Origin: Streptomyces eurythermus
GTDB lineage: Bacteria; Actinomycetota; Actinomycetes; Streptomycetales; Streptomycetaceae
Reading direction: 5' to 3'
DNA length: 64,000 nucleotides
Assembly (NCBI RefSeq): GCF_014649115.1
Contig: NZ_BMSK01000015.1
Location: forward strand, 202,822-266,821
This document shows, one piece after another, positions 26,733 through 36,404 of the stretch. The position numbers were made by a program, and so were the translations under genes. The notes under the pieces are model-generated. The model searched no databases. It saw only the letters and a list, made by a program, of their open reading frames with translations, and was not told the origin of the DNA. Position 1 is the stretch's first letter; every line of letters starts with the position of its first letter.

Positions 26733-27773
26733 TCAGCCCGCCGGGGGTTCCGGCTCCGCGCCGGCCATCGCCCCGGCCGGCCGGGGCGGACGGTGGCCGT
26801 CCAGGCCCACCTGGGCGATGCGCACACCGAGCTGGGTCCGGCTGGCCGCGCCCAGGGTCTCCGACAGCCGGGCGATGTGCGCCCGGCAGGTACGCACGCT
26901 GATGCCCAGCCGCTCGGCGATCACCGCGTCCTGGTGGCCCTCCGCCAGCAGCGCGGCGATGGACTGCTCCCGGTGCGAGATCCCCTCGATGCCGGTGTCC
27001 GGCAGCGGCGCCGTCAGCGGGATGGCCAGCCGCCACAGCCGCTCGAAGACCGTCACCAGATACTCCACCAGCGCCGGGTGGCGCAGTTCCAGGGCCATCG
27101 TGCGGTCGGTGTTGGCGGGGATGAAGGCCACCGTGCGGTCGAAGAGGATCAGCCGGTCGATGACCTCGTCCAGGGTCCGGGCCTCCACCGTGTCGCCCAT
27201 CAGCTCCAGGTAGTTCAGCAGCCCCTGCCCGTGCCGCGCCACATGCGTGTACAGGTCGCGCATCCGCACGCCCCGGCCGCGCAGCGCCAGCGCCCGGTGC
27301 AGGCCCTCGGTGAGCTCCGCCTCCCGGCGGATGCCGCCGGGCTGCACGGTGAGCACCTCGGTGGTGCAGGCCTCGGTCGCCTCGTCCATCGCGGCCTGGA
27401 TGCGGGCCAGCCCGTCCAGGACCCGGATGGCGCTGCGCTCGGCCGGTGCCGCCAGGGCGTCCCGCTGCCGGCCCAGGCCCGCGTACCACTCGAACGCGGC
27501 CACCGCCGAGCCCACCCGCCGCTGGCTCGCGCTGACCTCGTCGTAGACCCCGCGCAGCAGCCGGGTCATGACCTCCTGCGGGGAGGTCGGCACCAGCCAG
27601 TCCATGTCGTCGGGATCGGGGTGCAGCAGCGCCAGGTCCAGCAGGCAGGGCACGGGCTCGGCGTCCGAGCGCGGCACCCGCCCCCGGCGCACGGCACGGG
27701 AGTACACCCGATCCCCGGCCTCACACAGCCGGTCGGCACCGTGAGGATGCTCCTCCGCCCCGTGCCCGGCCAT
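26733..27773 (-). CDS. LuxR-type regulator with TrmB/PLD-like middle domain (paralogue 2)
   Basis: A 346-residue homologue of the neighbouring regulator with the same three-part layout: LLHPDPDDMDWLVPTSP in the N-terminal part, an effector domain in which TVQPGGIRREAELTEGL parallels TVQPSRRRLEHTLAKAL of paralogue 1, and a C-terminal HTH (SIAALLAEGHQDAVIAERLG, then VRTCRAHIARL). The ATG at 27773 is preceded by GGGGGTGAAA. The genes are convergent, tail to tail, with 15 nt between stops, which suggests an inverted duplication. Its target is unknown; it may act with, or against, paralogue 1 on the peptide locus. Confidence 0.85.
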   Translation of the reverse strand: MAGHGAEEHPHGADRLCEAGDRVYSRAVRRGRVPRSDAEPVPCLLDLALLHPDPDDMDWLVPTSPQEVMTRLLRGVYDEVSASQRRVGSAVAAFEWYAGLGRQRDALAAPAERSAIRVLDGLARIQAAMDEATEACTTEVLTVQPGGIRREAELTEGLHRALALRGRGVRMRDLYTHVARHGQGLLNYLELMGDTVEARTLDEVIDRLILFDRTVAFIPANTDRTMALELRHPALVEYLVTVFERLWRLAIPLTAPLPDTGIEGISHREQSIAALLAEGHQDAVIAERLGISVRTCRAHIARLSETLGAASRTQLGVRIAQVGLDGHRPPRPAGAMAGAEPEPPAG

Positions 27774-27940
27774 CGCCCATTTCACCCCCGGTGTGCTGCC
27801 ACTTCCGCAGCGCAACTATGCGCGGCGCCGACCGGGTCCGCAACACGGGTGCCCCGACGGCACCGCCCAAGTGGTCCCGTTCCGCCCGGGTTTGCGTGGT
27901 GCTCGGCCTTCACATCACATCAGGACGGGGGTGGCGGCGC

Positions 27941-27964
27941 ACCGGCGGCTCCGGCACCGCCGGT
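27941..27964 (-). terminator. Hairpin downstream of the sugar-binding lipoprotein gene
   Basis: A perfect 8-bp stem (27941-27948 with 27957-27964) 43 nt beyond the stop at 28008. A likely but weak terminator. Confidence 0.5.
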
Positions 27965-28007
27965 CACGCACCGGACCGGCTCACCACCGGTTCACGCACA
28001 GGTCCGG

Positions 28008-29114
28008 TCACTTCAGCCCGATCGCCGCGCAGGCGGACTTGTACTTGGCGGTGCAGATGTCCTCGGCCGAGTAGATGCCGTCGGCGATGACCGTGTCCTT
28101 GACGCTGCTCCTGGTCAGCGCGCTCACCTGGAGCAGCCGCGCCGGGATGTCCTTGGTGGTGGGGCTGTCCACCCGGTCCCGGGTGAGGGCGTCGAACTGG
28201 ATGTCCTTGCCCTGGACGCGCATGACGGCCATCTGCGCGGCGGCCTCGGCCTCGTCCGGGTAGGACTTGTAGACGCTCATGTACTGCTCGCCGGCCACGA
28301 CCCGCTGCACCGCGTCCAGGTCGGCGTCCTGGCCGGTGACCGGGGGCAGACTGGTGACGCCGGCCGCCTTCAGGGCCTTGATGACACCGCCCGCCATGCC
28401 GTCGTTGGCGGAGTACACACCGGCGATGTTCGCCTTGCCGAGCTTGGCGATCGCCTTGGCCATGTTCGCCTCGGCGTTCTCCGGCTTCCAGTCCGTGGTG
28501 TCGTAGCTGTCGGCGATCGTCACCTTGCCGTTCAGCTCGGAGAGCGCGCCCTGCTTGAACTGCTTGGCGTTGGGGTCGGTGGGCGAGCCGTTCATCATCA
28601 CGATCTTGTCGGAGATGTCGGCGGTCGAGCCCAGTGCCTCCATCAGGGTCCGGCCCTGCACCTCGCCGACCAGCTCGTTGTCGAAGGAGACATAGGCGTC
28701 GATCGGCCCCTCGGCCAGGCGGTCGTAGGCGATGACCGGGATGCCCGCGTCCTTGGCCTTCTGCACCTCGCCGGCGATGGCGTGCGCGTCCACCGCGTCC
28801 AGCAGGATGACGTCGGCCTTGGCGTCGATCATGTTCCGCAGCTGCTCGACCTGGCGGGCGGCGCTCGCCTCGGCGTTGGCGTACTCGACCTTGCCCTTGT
28901 TCTTGGTGAGTTCGGCGACCTTGCGCTTGATGATGGGGTAGTCGAACTTGTCGTAGCGGGTGTTGGCCTTCTCCGGCAGCAGCAGGCCCACGGTGACGTC
29001 GTCGCCCTTGGTCGGGCTCGCGCTCGCCCCGTCCTCCGACGCGTTCAGCACGCCGCAGCCGGCGAGCGAGAGGGTCATCGTGGAGGCGGCCACGGATATG
29101 GCGATACGACGCAT
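28008..29114 (-). CDS. Sugar ABC transporter substrate-binding lipoprotein (XylF/ChvE-like)
   Basis: A 368-residue lipoprotein. The signal peptide ends in a lipobox LSLAGC (Cys near residue 20), followed by a Ser/Asp/Gly-rich tether. The rest is a periplasmic-binding-protein fold of the pentose/xylose type: VTVGLLLPEKANTRYDKFDYP, the hinge-proximal VDAHAIAGEVQKAKDAGIPVIAYDR, VYSANDGMAGGVIKALKAAG and LPPVTGQDADLDAVQRVVAGEQ. No ABC ATPase or permease gene is adjacent, so it is an orphan that must use a transporter encoded elsewhere. The ATG at 29114 is preferred; a GTG 12 nt upstream is an alternative. Confidence 0.9.
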   Translation of the reverse strand: MRRIAISVAASTMTLSLAGCGVLNASEDGASASPTKGDDVTVGLLLPEKANTRYDKFDYPIIKRKVAELTKNKGKVEYANAEASAARQVEQLRNMIDAKADVILLDAVDAHAIAGEVQKAKDAGIPVIAYDRLAEGPIDAYVSFDNELVGEVQGRTLMEALGSTADISDKIVMMNGSPTDPNAKQFKQGALSELNGKVTIADSYDTTDWKPENAEANMAKAIAKLGKANIAGVYSANDGMAGGVIKALKAAGVTSLPPVTGQDADLDAVQRVVAGEQYMSVYKSYPDEAEAAAQMAVMRVQGKDIQFDALTRDRVDSPTTKDIPARLLQVSALTRSSVKDTVIADGIYSAEDICTAKYKSACAAIGLK

Positions 29115-29405
29115 TCGGGGGCTCACTTCAGGTGTGGTACGGAGGGGTACTGCGCTACGACCAGATGTCTGAAAAGACAACGCGGAGCGCCCACCCGGCG
29201 TCAAGAAAAATCACTTAACGAGTGCGCAACACCACGCTCAGCTGCCTCTGTGAAGGTCACGCGAAACCACCTGCAAGGGGCCTTTACCGGCCCTCCATTC
29301 CAAGGAAGTTCACGGGACGGCCAGACCCGTACAACCAACCCGGTTCCCCATGAGTCGTGATCGCCGGCGGCCGCGGGCCGCACTCCGATTCGATCAGAGG
29401 AACGA

Positions 29406-30851
29406 ATGAACCCAGCCAGACGAGCGACCGCGACGGCGGTCGTGCTCGCCGCAGCCGGCGCCCTGCTGAGCGCCGTCGCCCCCACCGCGTCCGCCGCCGC
29501 GACCTGCGCCTCCCCCACCTACCAGCGGCAGTTCTTCGCGAACACCACCTTCACGGGCACCCCGAAGAAGACGGACTGCGACACCGCCGTGGCCGAGAAG
29601 TGGGGCACCGGCGCCCCGGCCACCGGCCTGCCCAAGGACAACTTCGGCGTCCGCTGGACGGTGACCCGCGACTTCGGCTCCGGCGGGCCCTTCGCCCTGC
29701 CGGTCACCGCCCAGGACGGCATCCGGGTCTACCTGGACGGCACCCGCAAGGTCGACCTGTGGAAGAACGTCTCCACGACCCAGAAGAAGACCGTCAACGT
29801 CACGATCCCGTCCGGCAGGCACACGCTCCGCGTGGACTTCGTCAACTGGACCGGCGCCGCGGACGTCTCCTTCTCCTACACCCCCCGCACCACGCCGGAT
29901 GTGGACAAGGTCAAGCCCCTGGTGCCGTCCGGGGACTCGGTGTCGTACGACGCCGTGACCGGCCGGGCCAAGGTGAGCTGGTCGAAGAACAAGGAGATGG
30001 ACCTCGCCGGTTACCGCGTCTACCGGCGGCCGAGCGGCTCCCCGTTCAAGGCCGTGCCGCTGGCGGCGACCACCGGCACGAGCTACACCGACACCACCCT
30101 CCCGGTGACCGGCGAGAGCTTCTACTACGAGGTCCGCGCCTACGACAAGGCCGGCAACGAGTCCGCCGGAACGGCCGACAAGCCCGTCACCACAGCCGAC
30201 CGCACCGCGCCGGGCGCGCCCTCCGGCCTGGAGGTCACCGACGCCTCCGAGGAGAACGGGCTGGGTCTTGGCTGGAGTTCCGTCCCCGGCGCGGCCTCCT
30301 ACCGGGTCTACCGGGCGACGAGCGCGAACGGCACGTACACCCGCCTCGGCAGCGCGGCGGAGCCGTCCTACCGGGACGCCACGGCCGTGGTGGGCACCGC
30401 CTACGCCTACCAGGTGACCGCGGTGGACGCGGCGGGCAACGAGTCCGCCCGGTCCGCCGCCCTGACCGGCACGCGCCGGGACGTCACCCCGCCACCGCCC
30501 GTCACCGGGCTGAAGGCCACCCCGACCGACGACGGCTTCGAGCTGACCTGGGACCGGAACCCGGCGCCCGACCTGCTGCGGTACTCCGTCCACGGGGGCC
30601 TGCTCCTCAGCGACGGCGAGGACAGCGTCTGCGCCGCCTCCGAGGTCGCCTGGCTGACGCCCGATGTCACCTCCTACCGGTACACCACGGTCCCCGACGG
30701 CGAGGACCGCTGCTTCTTCGTCGACGCCGTCGACGCGTCGGGGAACTCCATCTACAAGCTGACCGGCGAGGCCGACGTGGTGGTCGCCACCGAGCTGGGC
30801 GCACCGGCGGAGCCGGGCACCGAGCCCGCCACCGGCGGCGCCGGAGCGTAG
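29406..30851 (+). CDS. Secreted protein with PA14-like head and three FN3 domains
   Basis: A 481-residue exported protein. The signal peptide runs to about residue 30 with an Ala-x-Ala site (ASAAATC). Residues ~31-165 look like a PA14-type beta domain (YQRQFFANTTFTGTPKKTDCD, then GIRVYLDGTRKVDLWK and HTLRVDFVNWTGAADVSFSY). Three fibronectin type III repeats follow (about 175-270, 275-365, 368-460), each with a Trp-rich and YRVYR segment. The C-terminus is Gly/Pro/Thr-rich. No catalytic domain is visible, so a binding or cell-surface role is likely. A bidirectional terminator follows directly. Confidence 0.86.
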   Translation: MNPARRATATAVVLAAAGALLSAVAPTASAAATCASPTYQRQFFANTTFTGTPKKTDCDTAVAEKWGTGAPATGLPKDNFGVRWTVTRDFGSGGPFALPVTAQDGIRVYLDGTRKVDLWKNVSTTQKKTVNVTIPSGRHTLRVDFVNWTGAADVSFSYTPRTTPDVDKVKPLVPSGDSVSYDAVTGRAKVSWSKNKEMDLAGYRVYRRPSGSPFKAVPLAATTGTSYTDTTLPVTGESFYYEVRAYDKAGNESAGTADKPVTTADRTAPGAPSGLEVTDASEENGLGLGWSSVPGAASYRVYRATSANGTYTRLGSAAEPSYRDATAVVGTAYAYQVTAVDAAGNESARSAALTGTRRDVTPPPPVTGLKATPTDDGFELTWDRNPAPDLLRYSVHGGLLLSDGEDSVCAASEVAWLTPDVTSYRYTTVPDGEDRCFFVDAVDASGNSIYKLTGEADVVVATELGAPAEPGTEPATGGAGA

Positions 30852-30853
30852 AA

Positions 30854-30884
30854 GAAGAGGGGCCCGGTGTCCGGGCCCCTCTTC
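30854..30884. terminator. Bidirectional terminator hairpin
   Basis: A perfect 14-bp stem (30854-30867 with 30871-30884), 3-nt loop, between the convergent FN3 gene and hspR. Confidence 0.9.
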
Positions 30885-30904
30885 ACATGCGCCTGTACGC
30901 GCCG

Positions 30905-31375
30905 TCAGTCCTGCTGTTGCTGCCGCTTGGGCCGCCACACCACCAGCGCGCTGGTCTGCTGGACCTCCTGGTACGGCACCAGGTCGCGCCGGTAGGAGGC
31001 GTGCACCGCGGCCTCGCGCTGGCGCATCGCCGCCGCCGCGCCGTCCAGGGCCGCCTCCAGCTCCGCGACCCGGGACTGGAGCGCGGCGACCTGGTTCTCC
31101 AGCTCGATGATCCGCTTGATGCCGGCCAGGTTGATGCCCTCGTCCTGCGACAACTGCTGCACCTGGCGGAGCAGTTCGATGTCACGGGCCGAGTAGCGCC
31201 GCCCCCGGCCGGCGGTGCGGTCGGGGGAGACCAGGCCCAGACGGTCGTACTGGCGCAGCGTCTGCGGGTGGAGTCCGGAGAGCTGGGCCGCCACCGAGAT
31301 GACGTAGACCGGGGTCTCATCGGTCAGTTCGTACGGTGAGAAACCCCCGCGCTGGCGGGGACGACGGCCATCCAT
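30905..31375 (-). CDS. hspR: Heat-shock repressor HspR (MerR family)
   Basis: A 156-residue MerR-type repressor of the dnaK operon and clpB, which binds the HAIR repeats as autorepressor. The helix-turn-helix is ETPVYVISVAAQLSGLHPQT followed by LRQYDRLGLVSPDRTAG, then a coiled-coil of about 50 residues (AALQSRVAELEAALDGAAAAM) and a Gln/Arg-rich tail. In Streptomyces HspR needs DnaK as co-repressor. The ATG at 31375 follows the dnaJ stop by 5 nt, with GAGAG as part of the ribosome-binding region. A TTG 9 nt upstream in frame is a less likely start. Confidence 0.97.
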   Translation of the reverse strand: MDGRRPRQRGGFSPYELTDETPVYVISVAAQLSGLHPQTLRQYDRLGLVSPDRTAGRGRRYSARDIELLRQVQQLSQDEGINLAGIKRIIELENQVAALQSRVAELEAALDGAAAAMRQREAAVHASYRRDLVPYQEVQQTSALVVWRPKRQQQQD

Positions 31376-31380
31376 CTCTC

Positions 31381-32547
31381 TCAAGCTCCCTTCGCGGCCT
31401 CGAACAGCTCCGCCCGCGGGTCCTCGCCCGCGGTCGCCTCGCGATACGCCTCCAGCGCGTCACGAGCCTTCCCCGACAGGTCCTTGGGAACACGCACCTC
31501 CACGGTGACCAGCAGATCGCCGCGGGTGCCGTCCTTGCGGACCGCGCCCTTGCCCCGGGCCCGCATCGTACGGCCGTTCGGGGTGCCGGGGGGCAGTTTC
31601 AGGGTGACGGGCGGGCCGCCGAGGGTCGGCACCCGCACCTCCCCGCCGAGGGCCGCCTCGGGATACGTCACCGGCACGGTGACGGTGAGGTTGTCGCCCT
31701 TGCGCCCGAACACCGGGTGCTCCCCGACGTGCACGACCACGTACAGATCGCCGGCCGGGCCGCCCCGCTCGCCGGGCGCGCCCTTGCCGCGCAGCCGGAT
31801 GCGCTGGCCGTCGGTCACCCCCGCGGGGATGCGGACCTGCATCGTCCGCGACGACTTGGCGCGTCCGCTGCCCTTGCACTCCTCGCAGGGGTGCTCGGCG
31901 ATCAGACCGCGGCCCTTGCAGTCGGGGCAGGGGTCGGTGAGCGAGAAGCCGCCGCCGGAGCCCCGTGCGACCTGCCCGGTGCCGACGCAGGTCGGGCACA
32001 CGCGCGGTGTGCCGTTCTTGTCGCCGGTGCCCGAACAGGCCTTGCAGGGCGCCTGGGAGGACATCCGCAGCGGCACCGTGGCGCCCTCGATGGCCTCCGT
32101 GAAGCTCAGCGTCACCTCGGACTCGACGTCCTGGCCGCGCCGGGGCTGGGTCCGCGGACCCGCGGCGCCGCCCCGGTTGAACAAGCCCCCGAAGACGTCA
32201 CCGATGCCGCCGCCGAAGCCTCCGCCCTGGGCGGCGCCGCCGAACAGGTCGCCCAGGTCGAAGTTGAAGGAGCCGCCGGCCGCGCCCGGTCCGGGGCGGA
32301 AGCCGCCGTTGCCGAACAGCGCGCGCGCCTCGTCGTACTCCTTGCGCTTCTTGGGGTCGCCGAGGACGTCGTTCGCCTCGGAGATCTCCTTGAACCGCTC
32401 CTCGGCCTTGGTGTTGCCCTTGTTGGCGTCCGGGTGGAACTCGCGGGCGAGCTTCCGGTACGCCTTCTTGATCTCGGCCTCGGTGGCGTCCTTGGGGACG
32501 CCGAGGACCTTGTAGTAGTCCTTCTCGATGAAGTCCTTGGTGCTCAT
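31381..32547 (-). CDS. dnaJ: Co-chaperone DnaJ
   Basis: A 388-residue type I Hsp40. It has a J-domain at residues ~8-75 with the HPD motif in LAREFHPDANKGN, a Gly/Phe-rich stretch (~85-140), and four CxxCxGxG-type zinc motifs (CKACSGTG, CPTCVGTG, CPDCKGRG, CEECKGSG) at ~165-235. The C-terminal substrate-binding beta domain follows. It stimulates the ATPase of DnaK and delivers substrates. It is the third gene of dnaK-grpE-dnaJ-hspR, with 33 nt to grpE and 5 nt to hspR, and is controlled by the HAIR sites upstream of dnaK. Confidence 0.98.
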   Translation of the reverse strand: MSTKDFIEKDYYKVLGVPKDATEAEIKKAYRKLAREFHPDANKGNTKAEERFKEISEANDVLGDPKKRKEYDEARALFGNGGFRPGPGAAGGSFNFDLGDLFGGAAQGGGFGGGIGDVFGGLFNRGGAAGPRTQPRRGQDVESEVTLSFTEAIEGATVPLRMSSQAPCKACSGTGDKNGTPRVCPTCVGTGQVARGSGGGFSLTDPCPDCKGRGLIAEHPCEECKGSGRAKSSRTMQVRIPAGVTDGQRIRLRGKGAPGERGGPAGDLYVVVHVGEHPVFGRKGDNLTVTVPVTYPEAALGGEVRVPTLGGPPVTLKLPPGTPNGRTMRARGKGAVRKDGTRGDLLVTVEVRVPKDLSGKARDALEAYREATAGEDPRAELFEAAKGA

Positions 32548-32580
32548 CCCCGACGTCCCTCCTTCCCCTGCGTTGTCACG

Positions 32581-33248
32581 TCAGCCCTCGTCCGGGCCAC
32601 CGTTCTCCTTGTCGCCGTCCGCCGCGGTGTTCTCCTCGGCGGCGTCCTCCGCCTGGTCCGCCTTGACGGACTGCGCGCCGGGCTGCGGCTCGGCCACGGC
32701 CACCCGCGCGGGGCGGATGGTGCGCTCGCCGATGCGATACCCCGGCTGGAGGATCGCCACGCAGGTCGTCTCCGTGACGTCCGGCGCGTAGCTGTGCATC
32801 AGGGCCTCGTGGATCGTCGGGTCGAAGGGCTCGCCCTCCTTGCCGAACTGCTGCAGGCCCATCTTGGCCGCGACGGTCTCCAGCGACTCGGCCACCGACT
32901 TGAAGCCGCCGACCAGTTCGCCGTGTTCCCGTGCCCGGCCGATGTCGTCGAGCACCGGGAGCAGCTCGGTCAGGAGGTTCGCCACGGCGATCTCCTTGAC
33001 CGCGGCCCGGTCGCGCTCGACGCGGCGGCGGTAGTTCTGGTACTCGGCCTGGAGGCGCTGGAGGTCCGCCGTGCGCTCGCCGAGCGCCGTGCGCACCTGG
33101 TCCAGCTGGGCGACCAGGCCGGCGTTCTCTGCGTTCCCGTCCCCGGCCGGGGCCGCCCCCTCCTCGGAGGCGGCCTTCGGCTCGGCGTCGTCGGAGGTGG
33201 CGCCGGAGGGGACGTCGGGCTTCTCCTCGAAGCCCGGGGTCTCCTCCG

Positions 33249-33252
<4 letters not shown>
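32581..33252 (-). CDS. grpE: Nucleotide exchange factor GrpE
   Basis: A 223-residue GrpE that dimerises by a long helix and releases ADP from DnaK. The conserved part runs from LQRLQAEYQNYRRRVERDRA through VANLLTELLPVLDDIGRARE to the beta-domain region MGLQQFGKEGEPFDPTIHEA and VAILQPGYRIGERTIRPARV. The acidic/Ala-rich N-terminus and C-terminus are typical of Streptomyces. The GTG at 33252 overlaps the dnaK stop in GTGA (33249-33252), so translation is coupled. Confidence 0.97.
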
Positions 33253-35084
<1,832 letters not shown>

Positions 35085-35103
35085 GGTTGATTCCTCCAGC
35101 TGA

Positions 35104-35124
35104 CTTGAGTGGAACAGGCTCAAG
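35104..35124. promoter_or_regulatory. HAIR operator 1 of the dnaK operon
   Basis: CTTGAGT-N7-GCTCAAG, 20-40 nt upstream of the dnaK ATG, matches the HspR repeat with one mismatch in the right arm. It would overlap the dnaK promoter or leader. Confidence 0.92.
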
Positions 35125-35155
35125 TGTGCCCGAGGAGACCCGCGGGGTCAACAGA

Positions 35156-35176
35156 CCTGAGTCAAACGGACTCAAC
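35156..35176. promoter_or_regulatory. HAIR operator 2 of the dnaK operon
   Basis: CCTGAGT-N7-ACTCAAC keeps the spacing and core of the HspR repeat with one mismatch in each arm. It sits 52 nt upstream of HAIR 1, so the centres are about five helical turns apart and HspR could bind both. It ends 2 nt before the stop codon of the MraY-like gene (35179). Confidence 0.85.
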
Positions 35177-35178
35177 TC

Positions 35179-36204
35179 TTATCCGCTCCTTACACGCAAG
35201 TGCCCGCTGACCTGCGTAGACGCCGTACGAGGAGGGTGCTGGACAGGCATCCGAAGGAGTACGAGGGCGACCACGGCGACGACGACCGCGCCGCCGACCC
35301 AGAGCGCGGCACCCTCCCCCGTCCACCCCGCGTGCACCAGTACCCCCACCAGCACCGAGGAGAACGAGGCCGCCCCCAGCAGCACGACCGATCCCGGCGG
35401 GGTGAGCCCGAGCCGGCGCAGCCGGTGCGCGAGGTGGTCCGGGCCGCGCCGCAGCAGCGGGCGCCGGGCGGTGGTCCGGGCGAGCACCACGAGCAGGGCG
35501 TCGGCGACGGCGACGGCACCCAGGCAGAACACCACCGCCGCGCTCGGCCCGAGCGCGTACCCCGCGCGCGTGAAGACGACGGCGGAGGACAGCACGAACC
35601 CGGTGAACAGCGAGCCGCAGGCGCCGAGGCCGATCCGCGCGGGATGCCAGTTGTGCATCAGGAAGCCGGTGAGGGCGGCGGCGACCACGCTCAGCAGTAC
35701 GGCGAGGCCGTCCATCACCTCGGCGGCGGCACAGGCGCCCACCCCGAAGGCGGTGATCACCCCGACCGTCCCGGCCAGCCCGTCGGCGTGGTCGAGCCCC
35801 CGGAAGGCGAGGGTGGTGAGCACGATCCAGCCGACGGCCAGCAGCCCGCCGGGCAGACCGGTGTCGTCGTAGGGCACCACCCAGACCGCCGCCACGGCCG
35901 TCCCGGCGGCGAGCACGCGCGCGCGCAGCCGCCACACGTCGGCCACCAGGCCGAGGGCGGCGATCGCGGCGGCGGCCGTCAGCAGTTCCCCGACGCCCTC
36001 CCCGAGCGGGGCCACCCGGCTCCACTGCCCCATCCCGGCGACCAGGCAGGTGACGGCCACCACGGCGAGCCCGCCGAGCAGCGGGAGGGGACGCTGCCGG
36101 CGCCGGTCGAGGATCCCGGCCCGCAGGGCGGGCGCCCGGAGCGCCGCGGCGAGCACGGCGGTCAGGAGGAGGGCGGCGGTAGCGGCGGCGATCCCGTAGA
36201 GCAC
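35179..36204 (-). CDS. MraY/WecA-like membrane protein with altered active site
   Basis: A 341-residue protein with about ten transmembrane helices. The layout recalls polyprenyl-phosphate GlcNAc/MurNAc-pentapeptide transferases. GLDHADGLAG takes the place of the catalytic NxxNxxDGxDGLA loop, LGACGSLFTGF the place of LGDxGSxxLGF, and RRGPDHLAHRLRRLG the place of the C-terminal HHHLHRL-like motif. Asp of the GDxGS motif is thus replaced by Ala. Some loop acidic residues remain (ADVWRL, DHADG). I infer a diverged relative that may bind lipid-phosphate substrates without normal activity. The GTG at 36204 is the start. It is head-to-tail with dnaK but separated by the HAIR operators. Confidence 0.72.
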   Translation of the reverse strand: MLYGIAAATAALLLTAVLAAALRAPALRAGILDRRRQRPLPLLGGLAVVAVTCLVAGMGQWSRVAPLGEGVGELLTAAAAIAALGLVADVWRLRARVLAAGTAVAAVWVVPYDDTGLPGGLLAVGWIVLTTLAFRGLDHADGLAGTVGVITAFGVGACAAAEVMDGLAVLLSVVAAALTGFLMHNWHPARIGLGACGSLFTGFVLSSAVVFTRAGYALGPSAAVVFCLGAVAVADALLVVLARTTARRPLLRRGPDHLAHRLRRLGLTPPGSVVLLGAASFSSVLVGVLVHAGWTGEGAALWVGGAVVVAVVALVLLRMPVQHPPRTASTQVSGHLRVRSG

Positions 36205-36338
36205 GGCTCTAAGGTAGGGGCGAAAGTATCAATTCGGTACGAATAACACGATCCGATTGCCTGGCGGCGATCCAGATCACCCCGCGCTCTGCTGCATCCC
36301 GACGGAAGATGGGGGTAGTCTCAGACGGACTGCATAAG

Positions 36339-36352
36339 TTACCGCTTAGTAA
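36339..36352. promoter_or_regulatory. TTAC-N6-GTAA motif upstream of the Fe-S oxidoreductase gene
   Basis: TTACCGCTTAGTAA lies 53-66 nt upstream of the ATG at 36405. TTAC/GTAA half-sites resemble those of TetR/FadR-type regulators of fatty-acid catabolism genes, which would suit an ETF-linked oxidoreductase. The core is imperfect, so this is a weak call. Confidence 0.35.
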
Positions 36353-36404
36353 TGTTCGTCAGCCCAGACAGCTCGTTCCGACCGAGGCCGCTTCAGGAGC
36401 CCCA

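Noticed and set aside
29357..31339. Long plus-strand frame from the FN3 gene into hspR
   Set aside because: It is out of frame with the FN3 gene and antisense to hspR; amino-acid composition is Arg/Gly/Pro shadow.
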